From an uncultured Sphingomonadaceae bacterium (lineage in GTDB: Bacteria; Pseudomonadota; Alphaproteobacteria; Sphingomonadales; Sphingomonadaceae): 64,000 nt of DNA. Both the position numbers and the translations under genes were made by a program. Below the pieces are notes generated by a model, which saw only the letters and a list, made by a program, of their open reading frames with translations, did not search any database and was not told where the DNA came from. Below are positions 8,373 through 18,418 of this stretch, one piece after another. The stretch covers positions 62,001 to 126,000 of the forward strand of contig CANMEE010000002.1 of NCBI GenBank assembly GCA_947496865.1, written 5' to 3'. Position 1 is the stretch's first letter, and each line of letters begins with the position of its first letter.

Positions 8373-9775
8373 CGGACCTCTGGACATCTTCCGCCATCGC
8401 ACAAGCGGTGCAAGGCAAGGCCAGTGAAGACTTTAACACCGATGGCGTTGCCTTTGACTCTCGCGAAATTGGTCCTGGTGATTTGTTCTTTGCTCTGAAA
8501 GGCGAGCAGAGCGACGGGCACCTCTATGTCGACAACATCTATGCCGCCGGTGGTGCTGGTGCTGTCGTTAGCCAACCGGTTGATGGACCCCATGTCTTGG
8601 TATCCGACACGACCGAAGCCTTGAATCAATTGGCCATCGCGTCGCGTGCACGCTGCGATGCAAAGATTATTGGTGTCACCGGTTCGGTTGGAAAAACCGG
8701 AACCAAAGAAGCTCTGTTTGCGGCGTTGAACAGATCATCCATGGGTAAAGCGCACCGGTCGGTGAAAAGCTATAACAACCATGTTGGTGTTCCGCTCAGC
8801 CTATCGCGGATGCCGGCGGACTGCCAATATGGCATTTTTGAAATGGGTATGAACCATGCCGGAGAGCTGGCGCAGCTTACCCGTCTGGTTCGCCCAGACG
8901 TTGCTATTGTAACCGCCATTGCTCCGGCTCATATTGGTCATTTTTCGGGTGTAGAGGCAATTGCGGATGCCAAGGCAGAGATTTTTCAGGGCCTGACCCA
9001 TGAAGGTACGGCGATCATTCCTTATGATAGTCCCCATTTTGAGCGGCTCCGCAAGGCGGCTTTGCGATCTACGAAAAAAATAGTCACGTTCGGTTTTGAT
9101 GAACAGGCCGATGTTCGCGCGATTGATATTGTTCCGGCGCAAGGTGGTGGTTCTTTAGTCACCGCCAGCCTGGGCGATCGTAGTCTGTGTTTTACGGTCG
9201 CGGAGCCGGGTAAACATTGGGTTTCCAATGCCTTGGCGATATTGGCCGCAGTGCACGCCGTTGGCGGTGATCTTGCCGCAGCGGGTCTGGCATTAGCGGA
9301 CCTTCAAGGTCTCGATGGCCGCGGCAGAAGGCATCAAATCGAACTCAACGACGGTGGCCAGGCTTTATTGATCGATGAAAGCTACAACGCCAATCCCGTG
9401 TCGATGAAAGCGACTTTGAACCAATTGGAAAGCGAGACTTGTAGTGGGAAGAAAGTCGTTTTGCTTGGCGCGATGGGGGAATTGGGAGATAAAGCCCAAG
9501 CTTATCATGAAACGCTGGCGGACGACATTATCGCATCCGGCGCGCGGACCATCATATTGGTCGGCGATGAAATGGCTTATACATCGGCTAAGCTCACAGA
9601 ATTAGTTTCGGAAAAACTTGATCACACACCCGAAATATCTCATGTCGCTGGCTCTGCTGAGGCACTGGCTGCTGTCGTTGGGGGAATTGGCGATGCAGAC
9701 ATTCTTCTTATCAAGGGGTCAAATTATCTGGGACTCGCCAAGGTCGTTTCGGCTTTGGTGCGCGGGGAGTATTAA
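8369..9775 (+). CDS. murF: UDP-MurNAc-tripeptide:D-alanyl-D-alanine ligase
   Basis: Last of the four Mur ligases; it adds D-Ala-D-Ala to the UDP-MurNAc tripeptide. The P-loop is [10 protein letters not shown], followed by [24 protein letters not shown] and the C-terminal [11 protein letters not shown] motif, all standard for MurF. ATG at 8369 (468 residues) overlaps the murE stop as ATGA; the frame is also open 45 bp further upstream but that start would sit inside murE without a ribosome-binding site. The stop TAA shares its last base with the mraY ATG (TAATG). Confidence 0.96.
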   Translation: MTDLWTSSAIAQAVQGKASEDFNTDGVAFDSREIGPGDLFFALKGEQSDGHLYVDNIYAAGGAGAVVSQPVDGPHVLVSDTTEALNQLAIASRARCDAKIIGVTGSVGKTGTKEALFAALNRSSMGKAHRSVKSYNNHVGVPLSLSRMPADCQYGIFEMGMNHAGELAQLTRLVRPDVAIVTAIAPAHIGHFSGVEAIADAKAEIFQGLTHEGTAIIPYDSPHFERLRKAALRSTKKIVTFGFDEQADVRAIDIVPAQGGGSLVTASLGDRSLCFTVAEPGKHWVSNALAILAAVHAVGGDLAAAGLALADLQGLDGRGRRHQIELNDGGQALLIDESYNANPVSMKATLNQLESETCSGKKVVLLGAMGELGDKAQAYHETLADDIIASGARTIILVGDEMAYTSAKLTELVSEKLDHTPEISHVAGSAEALAAVVGGIGDADILLIKGSNYLGLAKVVSALVRGEY

Positions 9776-10845
9776 TGTTTTATCTATTAGCACAATGGCT
9801 AGAATTTGAAGGCGTTTTCAATGTCTTTCGCTATTTGAGTTTTCGCTCTGGTGCGGCCATTGCGACCGCTTTGTTTATCGGTATGCTTATCGGTCCACGG
9901 TTCATCAACATGCTGCGGATGAAGCAGGGCAAGGGGCAGCCGATCCGTGAAGACGGACCAATTACCCATCTGAAAAAAGCAGGCACGCCGACTATGGGCG
10001 GATTGATGATTTTGATTTCGCTGGTTATTTCGGTTTTGTTATGGATGGATTTGTCCAATATTTTTGTCTGGGCCTGCATCTTTGTAACGCTGGGCTTCGG
10101 CGCGATTGGCTTCATGGATGACTATGATAAAGTCAGCAAAGCGAGCCATAAGGGCGTTCCTGGCCGCGTTCGATTGTTGATGGAATTTGTCGTTGCCGGA
10201 TTTGCGACGTGGATTATTGTCCAGCAAGTGGGCACCAATCTCTATGTACCGTTTTTCAACGATGTGCAGATCAACCTCGGGTGGTTTTATTTTCCTTTCG
10301 CTATGTTTGTCATTGTCGGTTCGGGCAATGCGGTGAACCTCACCGATGGTCTTGACGGTCTCGCGACCATGCCGGTTGTTATCGCCAGTGCAACTTTTCT
10401 GATTCTTGTTTACCTGTCGGGCAATGCGGTATTTTCCGAATATCTGGGCATTCCCTTTGTCGCGGGGGCGGGCGAACTTGCTATTTTCTGTGCCTGTATC
10501 ATTGGGGCCTGTCTGGCCTTTCTGTGGTTTAACGCGCCGCCAGCGGCCGTGTTTATGGGCGATACCGGTAGTCTTGCTCTGGGCGGCGCGCTCGGCGCGA
10601 TTGCCGTTTCCATTCACCATGAAATCGTTCTCGCGATTGTCGGCGGGCTGTTCGTTCTCGAGGCTGTATCGGTCATCGTACAGGTCTTCTTCTTCAAACG
10701 TACCGGCAGGCGGGTCTTTCGGATGGCTCCGATCCACCACCATTTTGAACAGCTTGGCTGGTCGGAATCAACGGTTGTAATCCGGTTCTGGATTATCAGC
10801 CTGGTTCTCGCGCTGGCTGGTCTGGCGACCCTTAAACTGAGATGA
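9775..10845 (+). CDS. mraY: Phospho-MurNAc-pentapeptide transferase (lipid I synthase)
   Basis: Integral membrane enzyme of 356 residues with about ten predicted membrane spans. It transfers phospho-MurNAc-pentapeptide to undecaprenyl phosphate. Diagnostic motifs are [11 protein letters not shown], the aspartate pair in [31 protein letters not shown] and the histidine cluster APIHHHFE. The start shares one base with the murF stop; the end overlaps murD by ATGA. Confidence 0.97.
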   Translation: MFYLLAQWLEFEGVFNVFRYLSFRSGAAIATALFIGMLIGPRFINMLRMKQGKGQPIREDGPITHLKKAGTPTMGGLMILISLVISVLLWMDLSNIFVWACIFVTLGFGAIGFMDDYDKVSKASHKGVPGRVRLLMEFVVAGFATWIIVQQVGTNLYVPFFNDVQINLGWFYFPFAMFVIVGSGNAVNLTDGLDGLATMPVVIASATFLILVYLSGNAVFSEYLGIPFVAGAGELAIFCACIIGACLAFLWFNAPPAAVFMGDTGSLALGGALGAIAVSIHHEIVLAIVGGLFVLEAVSVIVQVFFFKRTGRRVFRMAPIHHHFEQLGWSESTVVIRFWIISLVLALAGLATLKLR

Positions 10846-12176
10846 TGCGCTCGTCCGCCTTTGCCAATAAAAGCTATGCCATTTTGGGCTTGGCGCGATC
10901 GGGAATGGCGACACTGGATGCTTTGCATGCAAGCGGCGCGAGAATATTGGCATGGGATGCGCGGGAAGACTTGCGCGAGGCGGCGAAAGATAAAGCGATT
11001 ATCGCTGACCCGCTGGAAGCTGATTTGAGTGATTATGATGCCGTTGTCGTATCGCCCGGCGTACCGCTCAATACCCATCCCATCCGCGACAAGGCCGCGG
11101 ACGATGGCGTACCGGTTATTGGTGACATTGAATTGTTCGCGCAGGCGAGGCGATCGTTGCCGCCGCACCGGGTAGTCGGGATTACCGGTACGAATGGGAA
11201 GTCCACGACGACCGCCTTAATCCACCATATCATCCAAAGCGCAGCGCTGCCGACGCATATGGGCGGCAATATCGGTCTGCCGATCCTCTCTCAAGAGCCA
11301 TTGGCTGCTGGCGGTATATATGTGCTGGAATTGTCCAGCTATCAGATTGATCTGACCTATGGTCTCGATTGCGATGTGGCGATGTTGCTTAATATTAGCC
11401 CCGACCATCTCGATCGCTATGATAGTTTTGATGCCTATGCCGCCGCCAAAGTGCGCCTGTTTGATATGATGGGATCTGATCATGTCGCAATTTTGGGTGG
11501 CACTGACGAAAAGACCCGACTGGCGCTACAGCTGATCCGCGCAGAAGGTCGGGTTCAAAATGTCCTGGACACCAGCGCAGTGGTTTTGGAGGGGCAAGCA
11601 GAATGGCCATCGCTACAGGGACCGCATAATCTGCAAAATGCCATTGCCGCAGTGGCCGCCGCCGAAGCCTTGGGCTTGCAGGAGCATCAATGGCGACCAG
11701 CACTGCAAAGCTTTAAGGGTTTGCCGCATCGCATGGAACGCATGGCTGAGTCCAATGGCGTATTGTTCGTGAATGATAGCAAGGCCACCAATCCGGCATC
11801 GACCGGACCGGCGCTTGGTGCCTATCCAAAGATTCACTGGATTGTTGGCGGACTGCCCAAGAGCGATGATCTGAAAGAATGTGAGCCCTATTTTAGCAAT
11901 GTCGTGCAGGCTTATACTATCGGCGATGCTGCGCCGGTCTTTGGCAAGTTGCTCGAACCGCATATGCCGGTCGATCCGTGCGAAATGATGTTGACGGCGG
12001 TGCAACATGCCGCGGCCAATGCAAGACCGGGAGAGGTGGTTTTATTGTCACCAGCCTGCGCTTCTTTTGATCAATTTAAAGATTTTGAAGCGCGCGGCGA
12101 TTGTTTCCGCTGCGCGGTGAACAATGTTATCGAAAATAATGTAATCGGAACGGCAACTGGGGGCGCAGTATCATGA
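10842..12176 (+). CDS. murD: UDP-MurNAc-L-alanine:D-glutamate ligase
   Basis: Adds D-glutamate to UDP-MurNAc-L-Ala in the cytosol. The 444-residue protein has the Rossmann-like N-terminus ([10 protein letters not shown]), the P-loop [20 protein letters not shown] and [11 protein letters not shown] in the central domain, and VNDSKATNP with [11 protein letters not shown] in the C-terminal domain. Both flanks overlap by 4 bp (mraY and ftsW). Nothing departs from the family. Confidence 0.96.
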   Translation: MMRSSAFANKSYAILGLARSGMATLDALHASGARILAWDAREDLREAAKDKAIIADPLEADLSDYDAVVVSPGVPLNTHPIRDKAADDGVPVIGDIELFAQARRSLPPHRVVGITGTNGKSTTTALIHHIIQSAALPTHMGGNIGLPILSQEPLAAGGIYVLELSSYQIDLTYGLDCDVAMLLNISPDHLDRYDSFDAYAAAKVRLFDMMGSDHVAILGGTDEKTRLALQLIRAEGRVQNVLDTSAVVLEGQAEWPSLQGPHNLQNAIAAVAAAEALGLQEHQWRPALQSFKGLPHRMERMAESNGVLFVNDSKATNPASTGPALGAYPKIHWIVGGLPKSDDLKECEPYFSNVVQAYTIGDAAPVFGKLLEPHMPVDPCEMMLTAVQHAAANARPGEVVLLSPACASFDQFKDFEARGDCFRCAVNNVIENNVIGTATGGAVS

Positions 12177-13411
12177 CCGATGGAACAACATCACAGGGTG
12201 CTTTGCCGGAAATTTCCGCAGGCCTTAAGAAAAAACGCTTTCAATTGGAATCGCGTTTGGGTCGCAGCGACCGTTCACCGTTAGCGGTTTGGTTCTGGGA
12301 ACTGGACCGGGTTTTGCTGGCCTTAATGCTCACGTTGATCGCCATCGGTCTGATCGCCGTGGCTGCCGCGTCCCCGGTATCGGCTCTAAAGCACAGCACT
12401 GCGGCCGTATCGCTGGACCCGCTTTATTATTTCTACCGTCAGCTGGGTTGGGTGATTGTCGGTATTCCCATCATGTTGGTGGTGTCGATGCTGCCAAAAG
12501 AGCAAGCCCGACGTTTCGCCATTATTGCTGCCGTTGCAGCCTTTGCATTGCTGTTTCTGGTTCCCGTACTGGGTAAATCGGTTAACGGCGCACAGCGCTG
12601 GATTGGCTATGGCTTTGCGACGGTCCAGCCAGGCGAGTTTCTGAAACCCTTTTACGCAGTATCGCTCGCATGGTTGTTATCGCTGCGCGTCAAAGATCCG
12701 TCATTGCCGGTGATATCATTGTCCTTCGTGTTGACGGGCGTGGTTGCTGTGTTGCTTATGATGCAGCCTAATCTCGGACAGACGATCATATTTTGCGGTA
12801 TCTGGTTTGTGCTGATGATGATCTCTGGCCTATCTGCGAGGCTTATTGCTGGCATGGGTGTGGTCGGGGTTGGCGGTCTGGTGGCGTCCTATTTCTTTTA
12901 TCCGGTAGCAACCCAGCGGATCAACGCGTGGCTATTCGGTGGCGATGAATTTGATCAGGTGATGCTTGCGCACAAGGCGCTGACAGGTGGCGGCCTGCTC
13001 GGCACGGGGCCGGGCCTTGGCACTGCCAAGTTCAAATTACCAGAGGCGCATACCGACTATATTTTTTCTGTGATTGGTGAAGAATTCGGGTTGCTCGCTT
13101 GCGTCGCGATTGCGCTTGTTTACCTCGCTATCGTCGTGCGCGTCTTTCTGCGCCTTCTTGACGAAGAAGATAATTTTATCATTCTTGCGGTAGCTGGTCT
13201 GACCGCACAATTTGGCGGGCAGGCGCTGATCAACATGGCGGTGAACCTCCAACTCTTTCCTTCCAAGGGCATGACATTGCCGTTTATCAGCTATGGTGGA
13301 TCATCGATCCTGGCTTTGTCACTTGGTGTAGGACTCCTGCTGGCCTTTACGCGCAGAAACCCCTATTTGGATCGCTCACTTTATGTCACAAATGGGATGG
13401 TGACCAAATGA
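12173..13411 (+). CDS. ftsW: Septal peptidoglycan glycosyltransferase FtsW (SEDS family)
   Basis: A polytopic SEDS protein of 412 residues that polymerises lipid II at the septum as partner of FtsI. A hydrophilic N-terminal tail of about 35 residues precedes roughly ten hydrophobic segments. The motifs NGAQRWIGYG, HTDYIFSVIGEEFG and FISYGGSSILALSL are characteristic of FtsW/RodA. Position between murD and murG, with 4-bp overlaps on both sides, favours FtsW over RodA. Confidence 0.95.
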   Translation: MTDGTTSQGALPEISAGLKKKRFQLESRLGRSDRSPLAVWFWELDRVLLALMLTLIAIGLIAVAAASPVSALKHSTAAVSLDPLYYFYRQLGWVIVGIPIMLVVSMLPKEQARRFAIIAAVAAFALLFLVPVLGKSVNGAQRWIGYGFATVQPGEFLKPFYAVSLAWLLSLRVKDPSLPVISLSFVLTGVVAVLLMMQPNLGQTIIFCGIWFVLMMISGLSARLIAGMGVVGVGGLVASYFFYPVATQRINAWLFGGDEFDQVMLAHKALTGGGLLGTGPGLGTAKFKLPEAHTDYIFSVIGEEFGLLACVAIALVYLAIVVRVFLRLLDEEDNFIILAVAGLTAQFGGQALINMAVNLQLFPSKGMTLPFISYGGSSILALSLGVGLLLAFTRRNPYLDRSLYVTNGMVTK

Positions 13412-14592
13412 GCTTTACGAAACATTATGTCCTCGCTGCCGGAGGCACGGGTGGCCATATGATTCCTGCCTATGCGCTCGGTAAGGAACTGGTTCAGCGC
13501 GGCCATCGCGTCGCTTTGATAACCGACGAGCGGGGCGAAAAAATTCCCGGTATGGTTGATGATGGGCAGGTACATGTCTTGCCCGCCGGCCGGATCACCA
13601 AGGATCCACGCGGCTGGCTGTCGGGTGTCCGCGCGATCATGAAGGGTCGCAAGATGGCGATACAGCTTTATGATACGTTCGAACCCTCTGCGGTCATTGG
13701 TTTTGGCGGCTATCCCGCTTTTCCCGCATTGCTGGCCGCGAACCGGAAAAATATCCCGACGATTATCCATGAACAAAATGCCGTGCTGGGCCGCGTCAAT
13801 CGGCTAACGGCGCGCTCGGTCAACGCCATTGCGACATCCTATCCCGATATCCTGAAGCTGAAGCCAAAGCATATGGAAAAAGTTCATCTGGTCGGTAATC
13901 CGGTGCGTGAAGAGGTTATCGCCTTGCGCGAGGAACCTTATCCGCCGCTTACCGAAGAAGGCATTTTTCGCGTATTAGTCACCGGCGGCAGTCAGGGCGC
14001 GACTATCCTGTCCGATGTCGTTCCCGATGGCCTTGCCCTATTGCCAATGCATCTGCGCCGACGATTGCAAGTCACCCAACAGTGTCGCGAACAGGATATT
14101 GAACGGGTTCGCGAAAAATATGCTGAGCATGATATTCCAGCGGAACTGGCGACCTATTTACCAGATCTGCCGCAGCGACTGGGTTGGTCGCATGTGGTGA
14201 TCGGACGGGCAGGAGCCTCGACGATTGCCGAGTTGACCACAGCGGGCCGTCCGGCGATTCTTGTACCATTACCTATTGCGACCGACGATCATCAGACACA
14301 AAATGTTCGTGAGATGGTTGCTGCAGGCGGTGCGCGAGCCATTGCACAACCTCAATTTACCGCCAAAGAACTGGCAAAACAGATGCAGAAAATGGCGCTC
14401 GGCCCTGACGCGCTACAAAATGCCGCACGTTTTGCCAAAAAATGTGGCCGTCCTGATGCTGTCAGCGATTTGGCCGATCTGGTTGAAAGCATTGGCTCAT
14501 CGCCGCTGTCAAAGACGCTGAAAGTCAAACAGGAAAAATCACAAATTTTGCCCAATCAGCGGCCAGCGCTTGCGAAAGAAACAGCACAATGA
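13408..14592 (+). CDS. murG: UDP-GlcNAc:lipid I N-acetylglucosaminyltransferase
   Basis: GT28 glycosyltransferase that makes lipid II on the inner face of the membrane. The 394-residue protein has the N-terminal [13 protein letters not shown] loop, [24 protein letters not shown], the second glycine-rich loop GGSQGA and the UDP-GlcNAc-binding region with [12 protein letters not shown] polar tail of about 35 residues ([11 protein letters not shown]...) extends past the usual end and has no recognisable domain. 4-bp overlaps with ftsW and murC. Confidence 0.96.
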   Translation: MSFTKHYVLAAGGTGGHMIPAYALGKELVQRGHRVALITDERGEKIPGMVDDGQVHVLPAGRITKDPRGWLSGVRAIMKGRKMAIQLYDTFEPSAVIGFGGYPAFPALLAANRKNIPTIIHEQNAVLGRVNRLTARSVNAIATSYPDILKLKPKHMEKVHLVGNPVREEVIALREEPYPPLTEEGIFRVLVTGGSQGATILSDVVPDGLALLPMHLRRRLQVTQQCREQDIERVREKYAEHDIPAELATYLPDLPQRLGWSHVVIGRAGASTIAELTTAGRPAILVPLPIATDDHQTQNVREMVAAGGARAIAQPQFTAKELAKQMQKMALGPDALQNAARFAKKCGRPDAVSDLADLVESIGSSPLSKTLKVKQEKSQILPNQRPALAKETAQ

Positions 14593-15995
14593 AGGGCGTC
14601 GGCACTGATATTGGCACGATCCATTTTGTCGGTATCGGTGGCATCGGCATGTCCGGCATTGCTGAAGTGATGCACAATCTTGGCTATCAGGTGCAAGGTT
14701 CCGATATAGCAGATAGCTATATTGTCGAAGGTCTGCGCGCTAAAGGCATTAAGGTCATGATCGGCCAAAATGGTGAGAATGTCGTTGGCACCGCGGTGGT
14801 CGTGACCTCGACGGCTGTGAAGCGCGGCAACCCGGAAGTCGAAAAAGCCCTGGAGGACCGCATTCCTCTGGTCAGGCGCGCGGAAATGCTTGCAGAACTG
14901 ATGCGTCTGAAAAGCACGATTGCGATTGCCGGCACCCATGGCAAGACGACCACCACCTCGATGGTCGCAGCGATGCTCGATGCAGGCGGTATCGACCCGA
15001 CCGTCATCAATGGCGGTATCATCAACAGCTATGGCTCCAACGCCCGCCTTGGTGACAGCGAATGGATGGTCGTTGAGGCCGACGAGAGCGATGGCAGTTT
15101 CCTGCGCCTCGATGGCACGATTGCAGTGGTTACGAATATCGATCCCGAGCATCTTGATCATTATGGCAGCTTTGAAAAGATCAAAGACAGCTTTGTCGAG
15201 TTTATCGAAAATGTTCCCTTTTATGGCGCAGCGATCCTGTGCCTCGATCATCCCGAAGTGCAGGCGATCCTGCCGCGTATTCGCGATCGGCGGTTGATCA
15301 CTTATGGTTTTTCCGCCCAAGCGGATGTGAAGGGCGTCAATGTAACACCGATAAACGGCGGCAATCGCTTTGATGTGGTGGTGCGCGACCGTGATGGCGA
15401 GACACGCACCATCGAAGGTATCACGCTTCCGATGCCCGGGCGCCACAATGTGGAAAACGCCATAGCAGCAGTGGCAGTTGGCCTCGAAATGGGCATGACC
15501 GACGAGCAGATTGCCAGCGGCTTTGATCATTTTGGCGGCGTCAAACGGCGTTTTACCAAAGTGGGCGACGTGGATGGGGTTTCCATTATCGACGATTATG
15601 GCCATCACCCGGTGGAAATTCGCGCGGTGCTTTCCGCCGCGCGCGAAGGCGCAGAAGGCCGCGTGATCGCCGTGGTCCAGCCGCATCGGTTCACCCGGTT
15701 GCGCGATCATATGGAAGATTTCCAGCAAGCGTTTAACGATGCTGATATGGTTTACGTAACGCCAGTATTTGTTGCGGGCGAAGAGCCTATTGAAGGCGTG
15801 GATAGCGAAGCGCTCGCCGCTGGTCTCAGAAGGCGCGGCCACCGGGTCGCAGAAACCGTAGAGGATGAAGCGGATTTGACGGCACGGCTGGCAGAAGTTG
15901 CTGAAGACAAGGACATGATTGTCTGTCTCGGCGCAGGCGATATTACAAAATGGGCAGCAGGTCTGGCTGATGGCATCAAGGTGGCGCGGTCATGA
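14589..15995 (+). CDS. murC: UDP-MurNAc:L-alanine ligase
   Basis: First Mur ligase of the pathway, adding L-Ala to UDP-MurNAc. The 468-residue protein opens with the [12 protein letters not shown] nucleotide-fold loop. It carries the P-loop [22 protein letters not shown], the [11 protein letters not shown] motif and [12 protein letters not shown] in the C-terminal domain. It is the last gene of the uninterrupted overlapping run that begins at mraZ; the next 100 bp hold a REP-like hairpin instead of a coupled start. Confidence 0.96.
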   Translation: MKGVGTDIGTIHFVGIGGIGMSGIAEVMHNLGYQVQGSDIADSYIVEGLRAKGIKVMIGQNGENVVGTAVVVTSTAVKRGNPEVEKALEDRIPLVRRAEMLAELMRLKSTIAIAGTHGKTTTTSMVAAMLDAGGIDPTVINGGIINSYGSNARLGDSEWMVVEADESDGSFLRLDGTIAVVTNIDPEHLDHYGSFEKIKDSFVEFIENVPFYGAAILCLDHPEVQAILPRIRDRRLITYGFSAQADVKGVNVTPINGGNRFDVVVRDRDGETRTIEGITLPMPGRHNVENAIAAVAVGLEMGMTDEQIASGFDHFGGVKRRFTKVGDVDGVSIIDDYGHHPVEIRAVLSAAREGAEGRVIAVVQPHRFTRLRDHMEDFQQAFNDADMVYVTPVFVAGEEPIEGVDSEALAAGLRRRGHRVAETVEDEADLTARLAEVAEDKDMIVCLGAGDITKWAAGLADGIKVARS

Positions 15996-16012
15996 TGCGT
16001 CCTTTCGCATAT

Positions 16013-16083
16013 CCGTTAGTACTGAGCCTGTCGAAGTGCGTCTATGGTCTCAAGACGTCCTTCGACGGTCTCAGGACTAACGG
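16013..16083. repeat. REP-like 71-bp imperfect palindrome
   Basis: Arms at 16013-16043 and 16053-16083 (31 nt each) surround a 9-nt loop; 26 positions are Watson-Crick pairs and 2 more are G-U pairs. The outer 8 bp (CCGTTAGT / ACTAACGG) are perfect. The core CTGAG...GTCGAAG and its complement CTTCGAC...CTCAG resemble the extragenic palindromes dispersed in sphingomonad genomes; that resemblance is from memory. It lies in the only sizeable gap between murC and murB. No T-run follows, so it is not a classical intrinsic terminator, but it could stabilise mRNA ends or attenuate. Confidence 0.85.
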
Positions 16084-16101
16084 TTTCTGGGACGATTGGT
16101 C

Positions 16102-17007
16102 ATGACGGTAGTCACAACTCTCCCCGAAACGCGCGGAAAGCTGACTGCCGACGCGCCATTAGCGCCATTGGTGTGGTTCAAAAGTGGCGGTTCCGCCGAA
16201 TGGCTATTTGAACCCAAAGACGTGAACGACTTGCAGAACTTCCTCAGTGACCTGCCAGCGGACCTCACCGCCTGGCCATTGGGCCTTGGTTCCAACCTGA
16301 TCGTTCGCGATGGCGGCAAGCGCGGCGTGACGGTTCGCTTGGGCAAAGCCTTTGCAGGCATAGCGCTTCATAGCGACGATCCCGAAGTGATCGTTTGCGG
16401 TGCTGGTGCCCCCGGTATATCGGCGGCCAGCTTCGCACGCGATAATGCGTTAGCTGGAACCGAATTCCTGCGGGGGATTCCCGGCACTGTTGGCGGCGCG
16501 GTGCGGATGAACGCTGGCGCTTATGGCCGAGAGATGTGCGACATATTGGTGAGCGCGGACGTTGTGTTGCGCGATGGCAGTCTGCAAACCTTCTCGCTCG
16601 AAGATATGGACTATAGCTATCGTCATTCCGGCCTACCGGAGGGTGCTATCGTAGTCGCAGCAACTATGCGCGGCACGCCCGGAGACAAGGATATAATCGC
16701 AGCAGAAATGAAACGCATTGCCGATGAGCGTGAAGCGTCCCAGCCGCTGCGTTCCAAAACCGGCGGCTCAACTTTCAAGAATCCCGAAGGCCACAAGGCA
16801 TGGCAACTGGTCGATGAAGCCGGTTGCCGCGGTCTGCAAATCGGGCAAGCGCAGGTATCGGAAAAACATTGCAACTTCTTGCTAAACCTCGGCGGCGCTA
16901 CCTCAGCCGATATCGAAGCTTTGGGCAATGAAGTCAGGCGGCGCGTTAAAGATCATAGCGGCGTAGAGCTGCACTGGGAAATCCAGCGCGTGGGGGAAGA
17001 GGTATGA
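16102..17007 (+). CDS. murB: UDP-N-acetylenolpyruvoylglucosamine reductase
   Basis: FAD flavoenzyme that reduces UDP-GlcNAc-enolpyruvate to UDP-MurNAc with NADPH. With ATG at 16102 it has 301 residues; a TTG at 16096 in the same frame is the alternative, and the ribosome-binding site is weak for both. Family motifs are WFKSGGSAEWLF, GLGSNLIVRDGG, GIPGTVGGAVRMNAGAYG, YRHSG and the C-terminal KTGGSTFKNPEG with HCNFLLN. The stop overlaps the DUF4262 gene by ATGA, although that gene looks like an insertion. Confidence 0.95.
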   Translation: MTVVTTLPETRGKLTADAPLAPLVWFKSGGSAEWLFEPKDVNDLQNFLSDLPADLTAWPLGLGSNLIVRDGGKRGVTVRLGKAFAGIALHSDDPEVIVCGAGAPGISAASFARDNALAGTEFLRGIPGTVGGAVRMNAGAYGREMCDILVSADVVLRDGSLQTFSLEDMDYSYRHSGLPEGAIVVAATMRGTPGDKDIIAAEMKRIADEREASQPLRSKTGGSTFKNPEGHKAWQLVDEAGCRGLQIGQAQVSEKHCNFLLNLGGATSADIEALGNEVRRRVKDHSGVELHWEIQRVGEEV

Positions 17008-17501
17008 CATCCAGCAAGCCCCTAACTGATTACGAGCAGGGTATTGTTGACAATGTCCAGCAATATGGTTGCCACATCACATTTGTTTTTGATGAGAAAG
17101 GTGATTATCCAGACTTTTCTTATTCGATTGGATTTCGCAAAACCGTTAATCAGGCTGAAGTTATCATATTCGGTCTCGACAGAGATTTGATGCATTCGAT
17201 GATAAATAATTTGCTCGAGCAATGTCAGGGCGGACTTGAGTTGAAAGAAGGCGCCATCATCAGCGGATTGTTAGAAGGACATCAATGCGTCGCTCGAAAA
17301 GTTCACGCTAGTCAGATCGATGAAGGTTACTTCAATTCATCTATGTGGTTTCACGAACGTGAGTTCGGTGCGGAATTGACGGAAGCTATGCAGATTGTAT
17401 GGCCCGGCGCCTATGACGGAAAATTTCCTTGGGATCATGATAGTTCGGAGGATGTTCGAGTGGCCCAACCTGCCTTATACGAACCGAGGTTAGCGACATG
17501 A
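17004..17501 (+). CDS. DUF4262 domain protein inserted in the dcw cluster
   Basis: A 165-residue protein whose YGCHITFVFDEKG, PDFSYSIGF, EVIIFGLDRD and W-rich C-terminal segments match the layout of DUF4262, a small cytosolic family without assigned activity. No signal peptide, membrane span or catalytic motif is visible. Both ends overlap the neighbours by 4 bp (murB upstream, ddl downstream), so it would be co-translated with wall genes. Base composition is different: by hand count 17101-17220 is 45/120 GC (about 38%), against 35/60 (58%) for 16741-16800 in murB. That suggests relatively recent acquisition, but clean overlapping junctions argue that it is expressed and retained. Confidence 0.75.
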   Translation: MTSSKPLTDYEQGIVDNVQQYGCHITFVFDEKGDYPDFSYSIGFRKTVNQAEVIIFGLDRDLMHSMINNLLEQCQGGLELKEGAIISGLLEGHQCVARKVHASQIDEGYFNSSMWFHEREFGAELTEAMQIVWPGAYDGKFPWDHDSSEDVRVAQPALYEPRLAT

Positions 17502-18418
17502 CTGATAAACTCCATGTGGCTGTTCTTATGGGCGGATGGTCGGCCGAACGCGAAGTCTCTTTGATGAGCGGTAACGGTGTTGCTGATGCTCTCGAGAAAA
17601 ACGGCCATCAGGTGACCCGGATCGATATGGACCGCAATCTCGCAATGGTCTTGGATGCGGTAAAGCCTGATGTCGTATTCAACGCGTTGCACGGTTGTCC
17701 CGGGGAAGACGGCACGGTGCAGGGCATGCTCGATTTGATGCAAATTCCCTATACCCACAGCGGACTGGTAACGTCGGTAATCGCGATTGATAAAGAGTTG
17801 ACCAAGCAACAGCTGGTTCCAGCCGGTATCCCGATGCCCGAAGGTAAAATGGTAAAAAGTGCCGAGATTTTTGAAGCCGACCCATTGCCTCGTCCCTATG
17901 TTTTAAAACCAGTCAACGAAGGATCATCGGTTGGTGTGGCTATCGTTACGGATCAGGGCAATTATGGCAATCCCATAGGCCGCGACGTAACCGGTCCTTG
18001 GCAGGAATTTGACGAGTTGCTGGCCGAACCCTTTATCAAGGGCCGCGAGCTCACCACAGCGGTTGTCGGTGGCAAGGCGCTCTGCGTGACCGAGCTCCGG
18101 ACAAAGACCGGTTTCTATGACTATGACGCCAAATATACCGAAGGCCTGACCGAGCATGTTTGTCCGGCCGAAATTCCGGCGGAGATTGAAAAGCTCTGCC
18201 TCGACTATGCGCTGCGCGCCCATCAGGTTTTGGGTTGCAAAGGAACGTCTCGTACAGATTACCGTTGGGACGATGAATTGGGAGCGGACGGGCTGTTTGT
18301 ATTGGAAACCAATACGCAACCGGGCATGACGCCGCTTAGCCTTGTGCCGGAACAGGCCAAGCAAATGGGGATAAGTTATGAAGAGCTGGTCGAAATGATC
18401 GTTAGGGAAGCGCTATGA
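17498..18418 (+). CDS. ddl: D-alanine--D-alanine ligase
   Basis: ATP-grasp enzyme of 306 residues that makes the D-Ala-D-Ala used by MurF. Motifs in order are VLMGGWSAEREVSLMSG, NALHGCPGEDGTVQGML, YTHSG, KPVNEGSSVGV, EPFIKGRELTTAV and the metal and ligand-binding C-terminal ETNTQPGMTPLSL. It is joined by 4-bp overlaps to the DUF4262 gene upstream and ftsQ downstream. The variant is of the Tyr type (IPYTHSG), so a normal D-Ala terminus is expected. Confidence 0.95.
   Translation: MTDKLHVAVLMGGWSAEREVSLMSGNGVADALEKNGHQVTRIDMDRNLAMVLDAVKPDVVFNALHGCPGEDGTVQGMLDLMQIPYTHSGLVTSVIAIDKELTKQQLVPAGIPMPEGKMVKSAEIFEADPLPRPYVLKPVNEGSSVGVAIVTDQGNYGNPIGRDVTGPWQEFDELLAEPFIKGRELTTAVVGGKALCVTELRTKTGFYDYDAKYTEGLTEHVCPAEIPAEIEKLCLDYALRAHQVLGCKGTSRTDYRWDDELGADGLFVLETNTQPGMTPLSLVPEQAKQMGISYEELVEMIVREAL

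Noticed and set aside
14556..15842. 428-codon open frame on the minus strand across murC
   Set aside because: Fully antisense to murC, compositionally odd (His/Ile/Ala-rich) and without family motifs; codon-bias shadow.
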